This document shows, piece after piece, positions 1 to 9,822 of a stretch of DNA of 64,000 bases (position 1 is the stretch's first letter; each line of letters starts with the position of its first letter). Under the pieces are notes generated by a model. It had not been told where the DNA came from and ran no database searches. It saw only the letters and a program-made list of their open reading frames with translations. Position numbers and translations under genes: made by a program. The DNA is from Zea mays (lineage: Eukaryota > Streptophyta > Magnoliopsida > Poales > Poaceae): assembly GCF_902167145.1 (NCBI RefSeq), contig NC_050097.1, positions 172,328,923-172,392,922 of the forward strand. The letters are read 5' to 3'.

Positions 1-1160
1 TAAATTTTCCTTGGCTGATCCCCAAATCTTCCTCTGAAGCCCCTGGCGCCTCTGCCCCTTGGAGCTGGCGGCCGGAAAGAGCTTTGTTGCTGCCCCGAAG
101 CTTACGAGGAGTACTGTGGCCTTTGCTGTTGACTCCCTCTATCATCACTCTTAGTAGAGTTGTGAATTGACCTGACGTGCTTCGGATGGAATCTTCCTCC
201 GAAGCCCCTGGTCATTGCAGAGAACGTGTATGCTTCCTCCCTTCTTTGGCGGAAGTCATTGTCAGCTCGAATATACTCGTCCATCTTCTGGAGCAGCTTC
301 TCCAAAGTTTGAGGAGGCTTCCTGGCAAAGTATTGAGCTGAAGGTCCCGGCCGAAGCCCCTTAATCATGGCCTCAATGACAATTTCATTGGGCACTGTTG
401 GTGCCTGTGCCCTCAGACGCAGGAACCTTCGGACATATGCTTGAAGGTATTCTTCGTGGTCCTAGGTACACTGGAATAAAGCTTGAGCAGTGACCGGCTT
501 CGTTTGAAACCCTTGGAAGCTGGTTATCAGCATGTCCTTCAGCTTTTGCCACGAGGTGATTGTTCCTGGCCGAAGAGAGGAGTACCAAGTTTGTGCAACA
601 CTCTTGACAGCCATGACGAAAGACTTTGCCATGACTGCAGTATTGCCACCATACGAAGATATGGTTGCATCATAACTCATCAAGAATTGCTTCGGGTCTG
701 AATGACCGTCATACATGGGGAGCTGGGGTGGCTTGTAAGACTGGGGCCAAGGTGTAGCCTGCAGTTCTGTTGATAGAGGAGAAGTATCATCAAAAGCAAA
801 ATTTCCATGATGGAAATCTTCATACCAGTCGTCCTCGTTGTAGAAGCCCTCCTGATGAAGCTCTCTGTGCGGAGGCCTTCGGTTCTGGTCATCTTGAGCA
901 AGATGACGAACTTCTTCAGAGGCTTCGTCTATCTGCCTTTGCAGGTCAGCTAGACGAGCCATCTTTTCCTTCTTCCGTTGGACCTGTTGATGGAGCATCT
1001 CCAAGTTTTGGATTTCTTGATCCAAATCGTCCTCCGGAGGCGTTGGACTGGTGGCCTTTCTCTTCTGGCTTCGGGCCTCCCTGAGAGAAAGGACATCCTG
1101 ATTGGGATCCAGCGGCTGCAGAGCGGCAGCCCCTGTTGCTGAAGCTTTCTTCAGCGGCAT
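1..1160 (-). pseudogene. gag: Gypsy gag polyprotein with two premature stops
   Basis: This is the structural Gag protein of the leftmost Gypsy element, which would form the capsid of the intracellular particle. The start at 1160 gives MPLKKASATG and lies about 75 nt inside the LTR. The N-terminal half is rich in charged coiled-coil sequence (roughly residues 40-95). It is followed by a typical retrotransposon Gag fold, with a PMYDGHSDPKQFLMSY block and a WYSSLRPGTITSW block near residues 150-205. The frame is interrupted by TAG at 462-464 (minus-strand codon after QALFQCT) and by TAA at 102-104. The same frame resumes after both, with Gag-like sequence (FARKPPQTLEKLLQKMDEYI). A Gly/Arg-rich tail continues to the window edge. 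Both stops are one C-to-T change from glutamine codons. The gene cannot make full-length Gag; the pol part is not in view. Confidence 0.82.
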
Positions 1161-1220
1161 GGCGAAGGTGATGCTTGCCGAAGGTGTTCAAAACTCAAAA
1201 AATGGAAGTGAGTTCACCGG

Positions 1221-1233
1221 AGGTGGGCGCCAA
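1221..1233 (-). other. Primer-binding site of the Gypsy element
   Basis: Directly inside the LTR, the minus strand reads TTGGCGCCCACC, a TGGCGCC-type tRNA primer-binding site common in plant Gypsy elements. It fixes the LTR boundary and the direction of the element. Confidence 0.75.
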
Positions 1234-1919
1234 TGTTGGGGACTTGTTCTCAAATGCTAAGAGTTAAGAACAAGGCAACATAAAAAGTGTTAAATATTAA
1301 AGTCCTTCGTCCTTCAAGACTTTATATCCCTTCGGATATAATGGGTTCTGGACGAAGGTTATGAAGGAAAAAACCTCCGTAAGCTCGATAGATAATGAAG
1401 AAGAATTCATATACGAAATACGAAGAATAATTTAAATATTATTATCAACTTATTTTTATTTGTATTATCATATTCAAAATAACAAATTATAAATGTACCT
1501 TCAGATTGACGGAAAGTAAAAGGTACAGGCGTGATGCGAAAAGCGAATGCCAAGTCTGCGTGAACAGTACGGGAGTACTGTTCATCTATTTATAGGCAAG
1601 GGACGCAGCCCGTGTAGAATTACATTTGTGCCCTTTACATTTATCAATAAATCTATAGTAATTCTTCGGGGTCTAATTTGCCTTTTCATCTTTAAGTCGG
1701 TTCCCCTTCTCTGCTATCATGCCGAAGCTTTTCTGCGCACAGCTTCGTGATCATCTTATCCTTCGTCATAATCGCTTTCCGTCTCGCTCAGGCTTCGTCC
1801 TGACCATACTCTTGTATACTCATAACCCGATTCCGAAGATACCTGTTCACATATTTCACTTGGAAAACATTGTTAAATCATGTTTTTTGAGGACCTTCGA
1901 AAGCCGAAGGCCCCCAACA
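1234..1919 (-). repeat. 5' LTR of the Gypsy element (686 bp)
   Basis: The plus strand begins TGTTGGGGAC and ends CCCCCAACA, so the ends form a perfect short inverted repeat TGTTGGGG/CCCCAACA. The PBS abuts one side and foreign Sirevirus coding sequence abuts the other. CTTCGG-type pentamers recur through the LTR. Confidence 0.9.
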
Positions 1920-2206
1920 ACCTATATCCGTAAAAAGACAGTTGTAGCCCATTTTGCATAATTGAGAAACAGAAAGCAAATTGTAATCTAAAGAATCTAC
2001 AAGGAAAACATTGGAAATGGAATGGTCAGGAGATATAGCAATTTTACCAAGTCCTTTTACCAAACCTTGATTTCCATCCCCGAATGTGATAGCTCTTTGG
2101 GGATCATGATTTTTCTCGTAGGAGGAGAACATCTTCTTCTCCCCTGTCATGTGGTTTGTGCACCCGCTATCGATGATCCAACTTGAGCCCCCGGATGCAT
2201 AAACCT
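1920..2206 (-). pseudogene. pol: Sirevirus pol start: aspartic protease and pre-integrase, truncated by the Gypsy insertion
   Basis: This is the beginning of the pol polyprotein. The minus strand encodes WIIDSGCTNHMTGE, with the protease catalytic D-S-G at 2163-2171. It is followed by ITFGDGNQGLVKGLGKI and the LLSVSQLCKMGYNCLFTDIG block that precedes the integrase zinc domain in Copia elements. The frame then runs into the Gypsy LTR at 1919, giving a spurious chimeric tail. The gag and pol frames differ: an in-frame TAG lies a few codons before the VYASGGSS motif, near 2207. Gag and pol in different frames is known in this lineage, so this alone is not proof of decay. The Gypsy insertion certainly disrupts it. 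Confidence 0.85.
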
Positions 2207-2217
2207 ACAAAACAAGT

Positions 2218-4856
2218 TTAGGCCTTATTCTTAGGTACCCAAATGGTCTTGGGTCCTTTGACATTAGAAACAAGCACCTTGGGTACCCAAACACAAGTCT
2301 TTGAGCCCTTGTGTTTGCCCCCAACATATTTGGCAACTACTTTGCCTGATTTGTTAGTTTGCACATAGGAAGCATCAAAAGTTTTAAATGATATATTAGG
2401 TTCATTTGATGCAATAGGAGTTTTCTTCTTAGGCATTTTAACATGTGTAGAACGCCTAGAGCTAGAAGCCTCATTCTTATAAATAAAAGCATGGTGAGAA
2501 ACAGAATGAGTTTTCTTTGCATGAATTCTCCTAATTTTGTGCTCGGGATAACCGGCAGGGTACAAAATGTAGCCCTCGTTATCCTGAGCCATGGGAGCTT
2601 TGCCCTTAACAAAGTTAGACAATCTTTTAGGAGGGGCATTAAGCTTGACATTGTCTCCCTGTTGGAAGCCAATGCCATCCTTAATACCAGGGTGTCTCCC
2701 ACTATAGAGCATGCTTCTAGCAAATTTAAATTTTTTATTTTCTAAGTCATGCTCATGGATCTTAGCACTAAGTTGAGCTATGTGATCATTTTGTTGTTTA
2801 ATTAAAGCTAGGTGATCATGTATAGCATCAACATTAATATCTCTACATCTAGTGCAAATAGTAACATGCTCAACGGTGGATGTAGAGGGTTTGCAAAAAT
2901 TTAGTTCAACAATCTTAGCATGTAAAATGTCATTCTCATTTCTAAGATTGGAAATAGAAACATTACAAACATCTAATTCCTTAGCCTTAGCAATTAATTT
3001 ATCATTCTCAAATTTATGGCTAGAAAGCGATGCATTCAAATTGTCAATCTTAGTAATCAAACTAGCATTATCATTTCTAAGACTAACAATTGAATCATCA
3101 CAAACATCTAATTTCTCAACCTTAGCAATTAATTTAGCATTCTCATCTCTAAGGTTGGAAATAACATCACGACAAGTGCTTAGCTCACTAGTTAATTTTT
3201 CGCATTTTTCAACCTCTAGAGCATAAGCATTTTTAGCTTTAACATGCTTTTTGTTTTCCTTAATTAGGAAGTCCTCTTGGCTATCCAAGAGTTCATCCTT
3301 TTCATGAATAGCACTAATCAATTCATTTAATTTTTCTTTTTGTTGCATGTTCAAGTTGGCAAAAAGGGTGAGCAAATCATCCTCATCATCACTAGAAGTT
3401 GCATATTTAGTGGAAGCTCTAGATTTTACCTTCTTCCTTTTGCCGTCCTTTGCCATGAGGCACTTGTGGCCGACGTTGGGGAAGAGCAGTCCTTTGGTGA
3501 CGGCGATTTTGGCGGCGTCCTCGTCGGAGGAGGAGTCGGTGGAGCTCTCGTCGGAGTCCCACTCACGGCAAACATGGGCATCGCCGCCCTTCTTCTTGTA
3601 GTACCTCTTCTTTTCTCTCCTCTTTCCCTTCTTGTCGTTATCCCTGTCACTATCACTAGACAAAGGGCATTTAGCGATAAAATGACCGGGCTTACCACAC
3701 TTGTAGCAAACCTTCTTGGAACGGGTCTTGTAATCTTTCTCCTTCCTTTGCTTGAGGATTTGGCGAAAGCTCTTGATGATGAGCGTCATTTCCTCGTTGT
3801 TGAGCTTGGAGGCGTCGATGGGAAGTCTACTTGATGTAGATTCTTCCTTCTTCTCCTTCGTCGCCTTGAATGCGACCGGTTGCGCCTCGGGTGTAGAGGG
3901 GGCGCCTTGCTTGATGATTTTCTTGGAGCCTTTGATCATCAATTCAAAGCTCACAAATTTTCCTATCACTTCCTCGGGAGACATTAGTTTATATCTTGGA
4001 TCACCACGAATTAATTGAACTTGAGTAGGGTTAAGAAATACGAGTGATCTAAGAATAACCTTGACCATCTCATGGTCATCCCATTTTGTGCTCCCGAGGT
4101 TGCGCACTTGGTTCACCAAGGTCTTTAGCCGGTTGTACATGGCTTGTGGGTCTTCTCCTTGGTTGAGCATAAATCGACCGAGCTCCACCTCGACCGTTTT
4201 CATTTTGGTGATCTTGGTCACCTCGTCTCCTTCGTGCGCAGTCTTTAGTACGTCCCAAATATATTTTGCACTTTTCAACCCTTGCACCTTATTATACTCC
4301 TACGGACTTAGAGAGGTGAGGAGTATAGTAGTTGCTTGAGAGTTGAAGTGCTCGATTTGGGCCACCTCGTCCTCATCATAATCTTCATCCCCTACGAATG
4401 GTACTTGTACTCCAAACTCAACAACATCCCATATGCTTTTGTGGAGAGAGGTTAGGTGATATCTCATCATATTACTCCACCTAGAATAATCTTCACCTTC
4501 AAATGTCGGTGGTTTGCCTAATGGGACCGAAAGTAATGGAGTATGTCTAGGAATGCGAGGGTAGCGTAGGGGATCTTACTATACTTCTTGCGCTCTTGGC
4601 GCTTAGAAGTGACGGACGCGGCGTCGGATCCCGATGTAGATGGCGATGAAGAGTCGGTCTCATAGTAGACCACTTTCTTCATTTTCTTCTTCTTCTCGCC
4701 ATCCTTATGCATCCTAATGCGCGAGGGGGATCCTTCCTTCTTTTTGTTGCCGGACTCCTTTGATGGAGCCTTCCCGTGGCTTGTAGCCTTGGCGGGGCTT
4801 GTAGGCTTGTTCCCGCCGATCACCATCTCCTTCTTGGCATGATCTCCCGACATCAC
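2218..4856 (-). pseudogene. gag: Sirevirus gag, broken by two frameshifts
   Basis: This is the Gag structural protein of the Sirevirus. The open 689-codon portion (4287-2218) has a Copia Gag region (ALKT-AHEGDEVTKITKM near its start), a CCHC zinc knuckle CYKCGKPGHFIAKC (about 3667-3709), a Lys/Asp/Ser-rich stretch, and a long coiled-coil region with repeated LRNDNASLI/LRNENDIL heptads (about 2850-3350). The true N-terminus is in a separate frame (4856-4518): a basic MSGDHAKKEMVIGG leader and a Ser/Thr-rich stretch. Reading continuity is lost near 4570 and again near 4300, where a one-base insertion puts stops into the plant Gag helix region. Length and domain order match Opie/Ji Gag, which is unusually long with an extended coiled coil. 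The two shifts mean no full Gag can be made. Confidence 0.85.
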
Positions 4857-4888
4857 TTCGAGCGGTTAGGCTCTAATGAAGCACCAAG

Positions 4889-4901
4889 CTCCGATACCAA
4901 T
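4889..4901 (-). other. Primer-binding site of the Sirevirus
   Basis: The minus strand reads TTGGTATCGGAGC next to the LTR end, an almost perfect match to the 3' end of initiator methionine tRNA (TGGTATCAGAGC). It marks the LTR/internal boundary. Confidence 0.85.
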
Positions 4902-6081
4902 TGAAAGTCACCTAGAATGGGGTGAATAGGCAAATCTGAAATTTATAAAGTTTAAGCACAACTACAAGCCGGGGTTAGCGTTAGAAATATAAACGAGTCC
5001 GAAAGAGAGGGCGAAAACAAATCACAAGCAAATAAGGCGAATGACACGGTGATTTGTTTTACCGAGGTTCGATTCTTGCAAACCTACTCCCCATTGAGGT
5101 GGTCACAAAGACCGGGTCTCTTTCAACCCTTTCCCTCTCTCAAACGATCACCTAGACCGAGTGAGCCTTTCTCTTCAATCAAATGGGACACTAAGTCCAC
5201 TACAAGGACCACCACAACTTGGTGTCTCTTGTTTTGATTACAAGTGAATTGAACACAAGAATAGAGGAAGAAGAAAAGCAATCCAAGCTCAAGAGCTCAA
5301 ATAAACACAAATGTCTCTCTCTCTAGTCACTAATTTTGTTGGAGTGATTCCGGACTTGGGAGAGGATTTGATCTCTTTGTTTGTGTCTTGTATTGAATGT
5401 TATAGCTCTTGTATGAGGTTTGAAGGCTAAAAACTTGGATGCAATGAATGGTGGGTGGTTGGGCGTATTTATAGCCCCAACCACCAAAGTGACCGTTAGT
5501 GAGGGCTTCTGTCGCATGGCGCACCGGACAGTCCAGTGCGCCAGCCACGTCACCCGGCCGTTGGGTTCTGACTATTGGAGCTTCTGACAACTGGGCCACC
5601 GGACAATCACTATTCACTGTCCGGTGCGCCTTCTAGCGCTGCTCTGACTTCTGCGCGCGCAGGCGCGCACTGTAGCGTTGCAGTCGACCGTTGGCGCTGT
5701 GTAGCCGTTACTCCGCTGGCACACCGGACAGTCCGGTGCTACACCGGACAGTCCGGTGAGTTATAGCGGAGCAGCTCCCAGAATTCTCGAAGGTGGCAAG
5801 TTCGGAGTTGGGTTCCCTGGTGCACCGGACACTGTCCGGTGATGCACCGAACACTGTCCGGTGGCACACCGGACAGTCCGGTGCGCCAGACCAGGGTACA
5901 CTTCGGTAGTCTTTTGCTCTTTTTATTTGAACTCTTTCTTGGTCTTTTTATTGGTTTGTTGTGAACCTTTGGCACCTGTAGAACTCATAATCTAGAGCAA
6001 ACTAGTTAGTCCAATTATTTGTGTTGGGCAATTCAACCACCAAAATCAATTAGGAAAAGGTGTAAGCCTATTTCTCTTTCA
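4902..6081 (-). repeat. Sirevirus 5' LTR (1180 bp)
   Basis: The plus strand runs from TGAAAGTCACC to TCTCTTTCA, giving TGAAAG/CTTTCA inverted ends. The minus-strand 3' end has the CTATTCACCCC motif followed by GTGACTTTCA, typical of this lineage. An array of CACCGGAC...GTCCGGTG palindromes lies at 5522-5883. Sequence to the right (6082 on) belongs to a CACTA element, so this is where the Sirevirus landed. Confidence 0.9.
5522..5883. repeat. Palindrome cluster in Sirevirus LTR
   Basis: Perfect or near-perfect copies of CACCGGACAGTCCGGTG occur at 5722-5738, 5742-5758 and 5867-5883. Variants with an extra AC/CT centre lie at 5823-5841 and about 5845-5863, and degenerate copies at 5522 and 5597. 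Conserved palindromes of this type in the LTR U3 are a known Sirevirus feature and are presumed to be cis-regulatory. Confidence 0.85.
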
Positions 6082-6126
6082 ACGATCATCTGCACGGGAC
6101 AAGGAGAAGCAACAAAGCGGTAAGAG

Positions 6127-6738
6127 ATGCAACAAATGCGACAACAGATGCAAATGATGCAATCACAACATATGTCTATGTGGATGCATCAATAGGTAAT
6201 AGTTCGACTTCAATTTTGTTATTTGCTCGTTTTTCCAAATGATTCTAAATGCACAATTGGTAATTTATTTGCTTGCAAACATACGGTACCGGAGTATCTC
6301 AGCAAGGCATTACTCTGACTTTGCCAGCGAACCACACATCTTCGCTTGGTGTTGCATCATAGGTAAACTAGTGCAACTTTATCAAGTTAGAGTTCTAAAT
6401 CGTAAATATGACACTTATTCTCTTGTTACAGGGTTCTGGGATAGGTCCCCACAACCAAATGATGCCCCCAACGATGTCGTGGGTATATGCTCTACAGATG
6501 CTCAATGGCCGACACAAATGCCTTGGGCATATGCTCCATGGCCGACATAGCCACCTCCATAACTGGAGTGGTAAGGTAAGTCTACTTTGAGCTTTAGTTA
6601 ACTAAAATGTAGTAAATAAAGCTAAATCTATAAGGTAACTTATGTACCACATCTTTTATAGGGTTCGGGTTTGTGTCCTACTTCGGACTTCGTCGATCAG
6701 ATCTTCAACTCGACCGACGACCCACCTCAAGCTTGATG
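6127..6738 (+). pseudogene. CACTA second-gene (TNPA-like) 3' exons, partial
   Basis: Three probable exons remain. The first (to about 6196) encodes a Met/Gln-rich helix, MQQMRQQMQMMQSQHMSMWM, and is followed by a GT donor. The second (about 6432-6550) encodes SPQPNDAPNDVV then QWPTQMPWAYAPWPT, a Pro/Trp-rich tail. The third (about 6663-6738) begins after an AG acceptor and encodes FVDQIFNSTDDPPQA and a stop. The order, a Met/Gln helix then a Pro-rich exon then FVD near the C-terminus, matches the corresponding gene of the complete CACTA at 25681-28113. Exon borders are by eye. Promoter and 5' exons are missing, so it is non-functional here. Confidence 0.6.
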
Positions 6739-6944
6739 GACTTGTGGACTTCTATACTTTTTATGTGATGTTTGGACCTGTTTATGCGATGTTTGGACTT
6801 GTGCCTTGTGGACATATGGACTATTTTGTATATAAGTGTGTGAACTTGTGTTTTGGAGTATTGGGTATATATGTATGCATGTTTTAAAATATAAACCATG
6901 TTCTGGAGGCTTCCCATCCGGAGAGGGAGCCAGAACATGATTTA

Positions 6945-7367
6945 CATTTTAAAAAAAATAAGAACATCGGTTCACTGATGTTCTTAACTCCATGTAAGCT
7001 AAGAACGTTGGTGAATCGACGTTTTTAAAGCCACGTGGCAACGCCCGCGGTTGGTCGGGTGTCCATTTAAGAACATTGGTCAAGGCGTCCAACATACTTA
7101 ATGCATTAAGTATGTCGGTGTGCCGACGTTTTTAATGCCATGTGGCTCGCCCAAGGAGCCCCGACCAAGTGCCACGTGGCTCGTAGTTAAGAATGTCAGC
7201 TTCTTCATACCGATGTTCTTATATGTTTAAGGGCGTCTGCTTTGGCCTGGCCGACATTCTTAGTTGTTTAAGTACGTCAAAAATTGTATGTCGTTTAAGA
7301 ACGTCGGCCTATTAGAGTAAGAACGTCGGTTCCTGGCCGACGATTTTTTCCTGGTTTTCCTGTAGTG
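6945..7367. repeat. CACTA subterminal repeats
   Basis: The block contains repeated short units with core AAGAAC(G/A)TCGG in both orientations, often as hairpins (for example AAGAACATCGG...CTGATGTTCTTA near 6960). In CACTA elements such subterminal arrays bind the TNPA-type protein. Confidence 0.75.
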
Positions 7368-7749
7368 AGACTGTGAGAGTGCCATAAATTATTTCAATCT
7401 AATAGGGTGGATGTTTGGCATTTGCATGAATAGTGTTGGTTTGCTTAATTGGGTTGTCAAAACGAATTTGGGCCTTTTGTGCATGATGTTGTGACCTAGG
7501 GCATTGGATGTCACTGAACAAAAAAGAGTCATGTAAGATGTTATTAGCAAATGTTGGTTACCTATGTCATTATGTTTCCAGTCATGATGCCAAAGTTCAC
7601 TAGAACATAGTGAACATAGATCTTGTCCATTGTATGCCATTAGCGAGAAGACGATTGTACAATATGTTGTGGGAGAATCTTTTGTTAAATTATTTAATGA
7701 AGATTGAAGTAAACATAATGTTGAACTTTTATTTTCATTTTGTTTAGTG

Positions 7750-8380
7750 ATGGCACCTAATGCCCCTACCATTTTGCTTTGCAACGGATTCTTAACAAAT
7801 AAAAACTCATTGAAACAAACTTTATTGATAGGTACTATAATGTGAGAATTATTGTCACGTAAGAGAAAAAGGAGTATATTATTGAGACTCCCTAGCCCGA
7901 TGAGCCAACATAGAATGCAAGTGATGCTAACCAAAGTGTCTATGAGAAGCACATAAATGACTCCATGGATGTTAATTGTCTCATGCTTTCTATCATGCCC
8001 ACTAAGCTTCCGAAGCAATATGAGGATACAAATGTCCACACTATGATTGTTGGACTCCATGACATATTTATGAACCAAGCAAGGGTTGAGAGATATGGGA
8101 TCTCCAAGTCCCTATCATGCAAGGTAACTAAAGGAAGTACAATAGGTCCTCATGTAATCAATATGATGGGTTACATTGAGATCCTTGGCGTGCTTGGTTT
8201 TGCTCTTCTTGATGAGCTGGCTATGGATGTGATCCTCTAGTCTCTCCCTCCAAGTTATGAGCCATTTATTTTCAACTTCCACATGAATAACATGGAAAAT
8301 ACCTTATCTGAGTTAGGATGCTTGAGATAGACAAGGAGACAAATAAAAAGAACTATAATCTTGCGATGATAGTGTAGAAA
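7750..8380 (+). pseudogene. gag: Copia gag remnant
   Basis: Translation in shifting frames gives MAPNAPTILL, then NKLIETNFID, YNVRIIVT and EKEYIIETPLARPDEP. The longest open stretch (7965-8240) then contains MLSIMPTKLPKQYEDTN, HDIFMNQARVERYGI and GHVINMMGYIEILGV-like sequence, followed after a stop by LPPSYEPFIFNFHMNN. This is the conserved Gag polyprotein block of plant Copia elements. At least two stops and one or more frameshifts are present. The block ends abruptly near 8385, where unrelated sequence begins. Confidence 0.7.
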
Positions 8381-8389
8381 GATATTGTT

Positions 8390-9320
8390 GGGGAGAAGCC
8401 TTTGTTGAAGGTCATCAAACTGATTAATTCTTTTGCACTAAGCTCATTTCAGGGATAACGTAACAAGCTTTGGCCAAAAGCTTTGACAGACCAGAGGAGG
8501 AAATGATGGCTTCATCGTCTCAACCTAGTTATGATGTCTTTGTTCAACTAAAGCTTGACCATCAGTAAAGCTTCGAATGAACCATGGTGCTAAGTAAACG
8601 AACAAATCTAAAAAAGACGTGGACAACACGTCTTGTGAGGAAAAAGATAGGAATGCTGCTACCATATTTCGTAGATCATGTATATAGGGGTTGTGATAAT
8701 AGTGTAATTTCGCACGAAGGTATACGTCGCCATGTCCATGTAAATAAGTGAACAGTGCCCATGCATGGAAACACACAGTATCTCAAGTGCTCTATTCATC
8801 TTCGAAGTGTTGAGCCTTTAAAGATCCTACTATGCATTCACCTTTGGACATCTTATGAGTTTGCCAGGTAACCATGAAATTGACTGTAATCTGATGATGA
8901 GAATGGAAAACTACAAACATGTCTTCTTATTCGCTTATTCACAGACTACATTTATTATTCACATCCTTCTCTCCTTGCCCCTCCTCGTCACGATGGAAAA
9001 GGGTTGAAGGCGCTATCGATTTAATCATGTTGCCCTATTTTGGTCTCCTGTAGAAACCTCGATAACTGACCAACACGAAGGTAATTTGTAACCGAAAATG
9101 TGTAACTATCCTAATGCTTGCAACAATGCTAGAGAAAGAATTTGATAAAGTAAATAGAAGAATGTACAAATATGTTATTTCTTGGTTTATCCTTCCTTGT
9201 ATTATTACTACACATCTTCTCTTTTCACTGTTTATACATGTCTCCTCTTGCCTTTTCGTGTACAATGGCATGGGGAGAAGGTATTGTCATTTTAATTTTG
9301 TTGTCTTGTTATAGTTCCTT
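8390..9320. other. Unassigned block inserted in Copia gag
   Basis: Copia Gag homology stops near 8385 and resumes near 9320 (FNRRATYIKKWKHFMKGKGK). Between these points I recognise no protein. Two AT-rich segments (about 8920-9030 and 9160-9300) share loosely similar wording. No clean terminal repeats or target duplication could be fixed by eye. Confidence 0.4.
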
Positions 9321-9354
9321 TCAAGAGCTTTAATAGGCGAGCAACATATATCAA

Positions 9355-9822
9355 GAAGTGGAAACACTTTATGAAGGGAAAAGGCAAAGCTAAAGATGAG
9401 ATCTCAAAGCTAAATGCAAAGCCCAAGTCTAGCCCTTCTCCTAAAGACAAATGATTTCATTGTGGCAACTTTGGACATTAGTCTAGGAACTATAAGAAGT
9501 ACTTGGAAGATAAGAAAAAGAAGAAAATGAGACTTCTAATTCAGGTATATGCGTTATTGAAATTAATCATGTTATTTCTTCTAGTGAATCATGTGTTGAT
9601 ACCACATCAATGGTTCATCCTTACAAACCATTGTAAGTACTAAAGAGGACTAGAAAATTTGCTAGAGGCGAGTTAAATGTCTATGTTGTCTATGGAGCAA
9701 AGGTTGTTGCGCTACCCGGTGACACTTATCATGTATCACTATCCTCATGATCAGATTTGAAATTAAATAATTGTTATTATATTCTAACTAAAAGTGAAAT
9801 GGGATTTGAGCCATTTCTATAA
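9355..9822 (+). pseudogene. Copia nucleocapsid and protease-region remnant
   Basis: A basic Lys-rich stretch is followed by a zinc-knuckle relic reading FHCGNFGH-SRNYKKYLEDKKKK, in which the first Cys codon is now a stop. Near 9660-9780 the frame gives RGELNVYVVYGAKVVALPG and TYHVSLSS-SDLKLNNCYY, the conserved segment between protease and pre-integrase in Copia polyproteins. Multiple stops show it is dead. It ends at the LTR-like insertion at 9823. Confidence 0.65.

Larger units (their letters stand above)
1..1919 (-). mobile_element. Gypsy-type LTR retrotransposon, 5' portion (runs off the window)
   Basis: The element reads on the minus strand. Its 5' LTR (1234-1919) is followed by a primer-binding site and a gag gene, and the rest lies beyond position 1. 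It sits inside the protease/pre-integrase region of a Sirevirus: Sirevirus coding sequence stops at 1920 exactly where the LTR ends in CCCAACA. The left target-site copy is outside the window. The LTR is rich in CTTCG/CGAAG pentamers. Family not assigned. Confidence 0.88.
1920..6081 (-). mobile_element. Sirevirus (Copia superfamily, Opie/Ji-like), 5' half
   Basis: This is a minus-strand Copia element with an LTR (4902-6081), a methionine-tRNA-type PBS, a long gag with zinc knuckle and coiled coil, then the start of pol. The rest of pol lies left of the Gypsy insertion, outside the window. The LTR start TGAAAGAGAAATAGGC (minus strand) and the CACCGGACAGTCCGGTG palindromes match the Sirevirus lineage that is abundant in maize. 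The exact family (Opie or Ji) is my inference. Confidence 0.9.
6082..7367 (+). mobile_element. CACTA (En/Spm) transposon, 3' end
   Basis: The right end reads CTGGTTTTCCTGTAGTG (ends 7367), the reverse complement of a CACTACAGG terminus. Inside it, inverted copies of TAAGAACGTCGG/CCGACGTTCTTA fill 6945-7367. The 3' exons of a TNPA-like gene precede this. The left part was separated by the Sirevirus insertion at 6081/6082 and is not in view. Confidence 0.85.

Noticed and set aside
3340..3834. 164-codon plus-strand hydrophobic frame
   Set aside because: It is the antisense shadow of the Sirevirus gag zinc-knuckle and Lys/Asp-rich region; the hydrophobicity is a codon-complement artefact.
5722..5883. 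Regularly spaced palindromes considered as a CRISPR-like array
   Set aside because: The repeats are themselves palindromic, spacers are 3-25 bp and not uniform, they lie in an LTR, and the genome is eukaryotic.
7389..8078. 229-codon minus-strand frame
   Set aside because: Its left part overlaps the plus-strand Copia gag, which has clear family motifs; the rest shows no signature.
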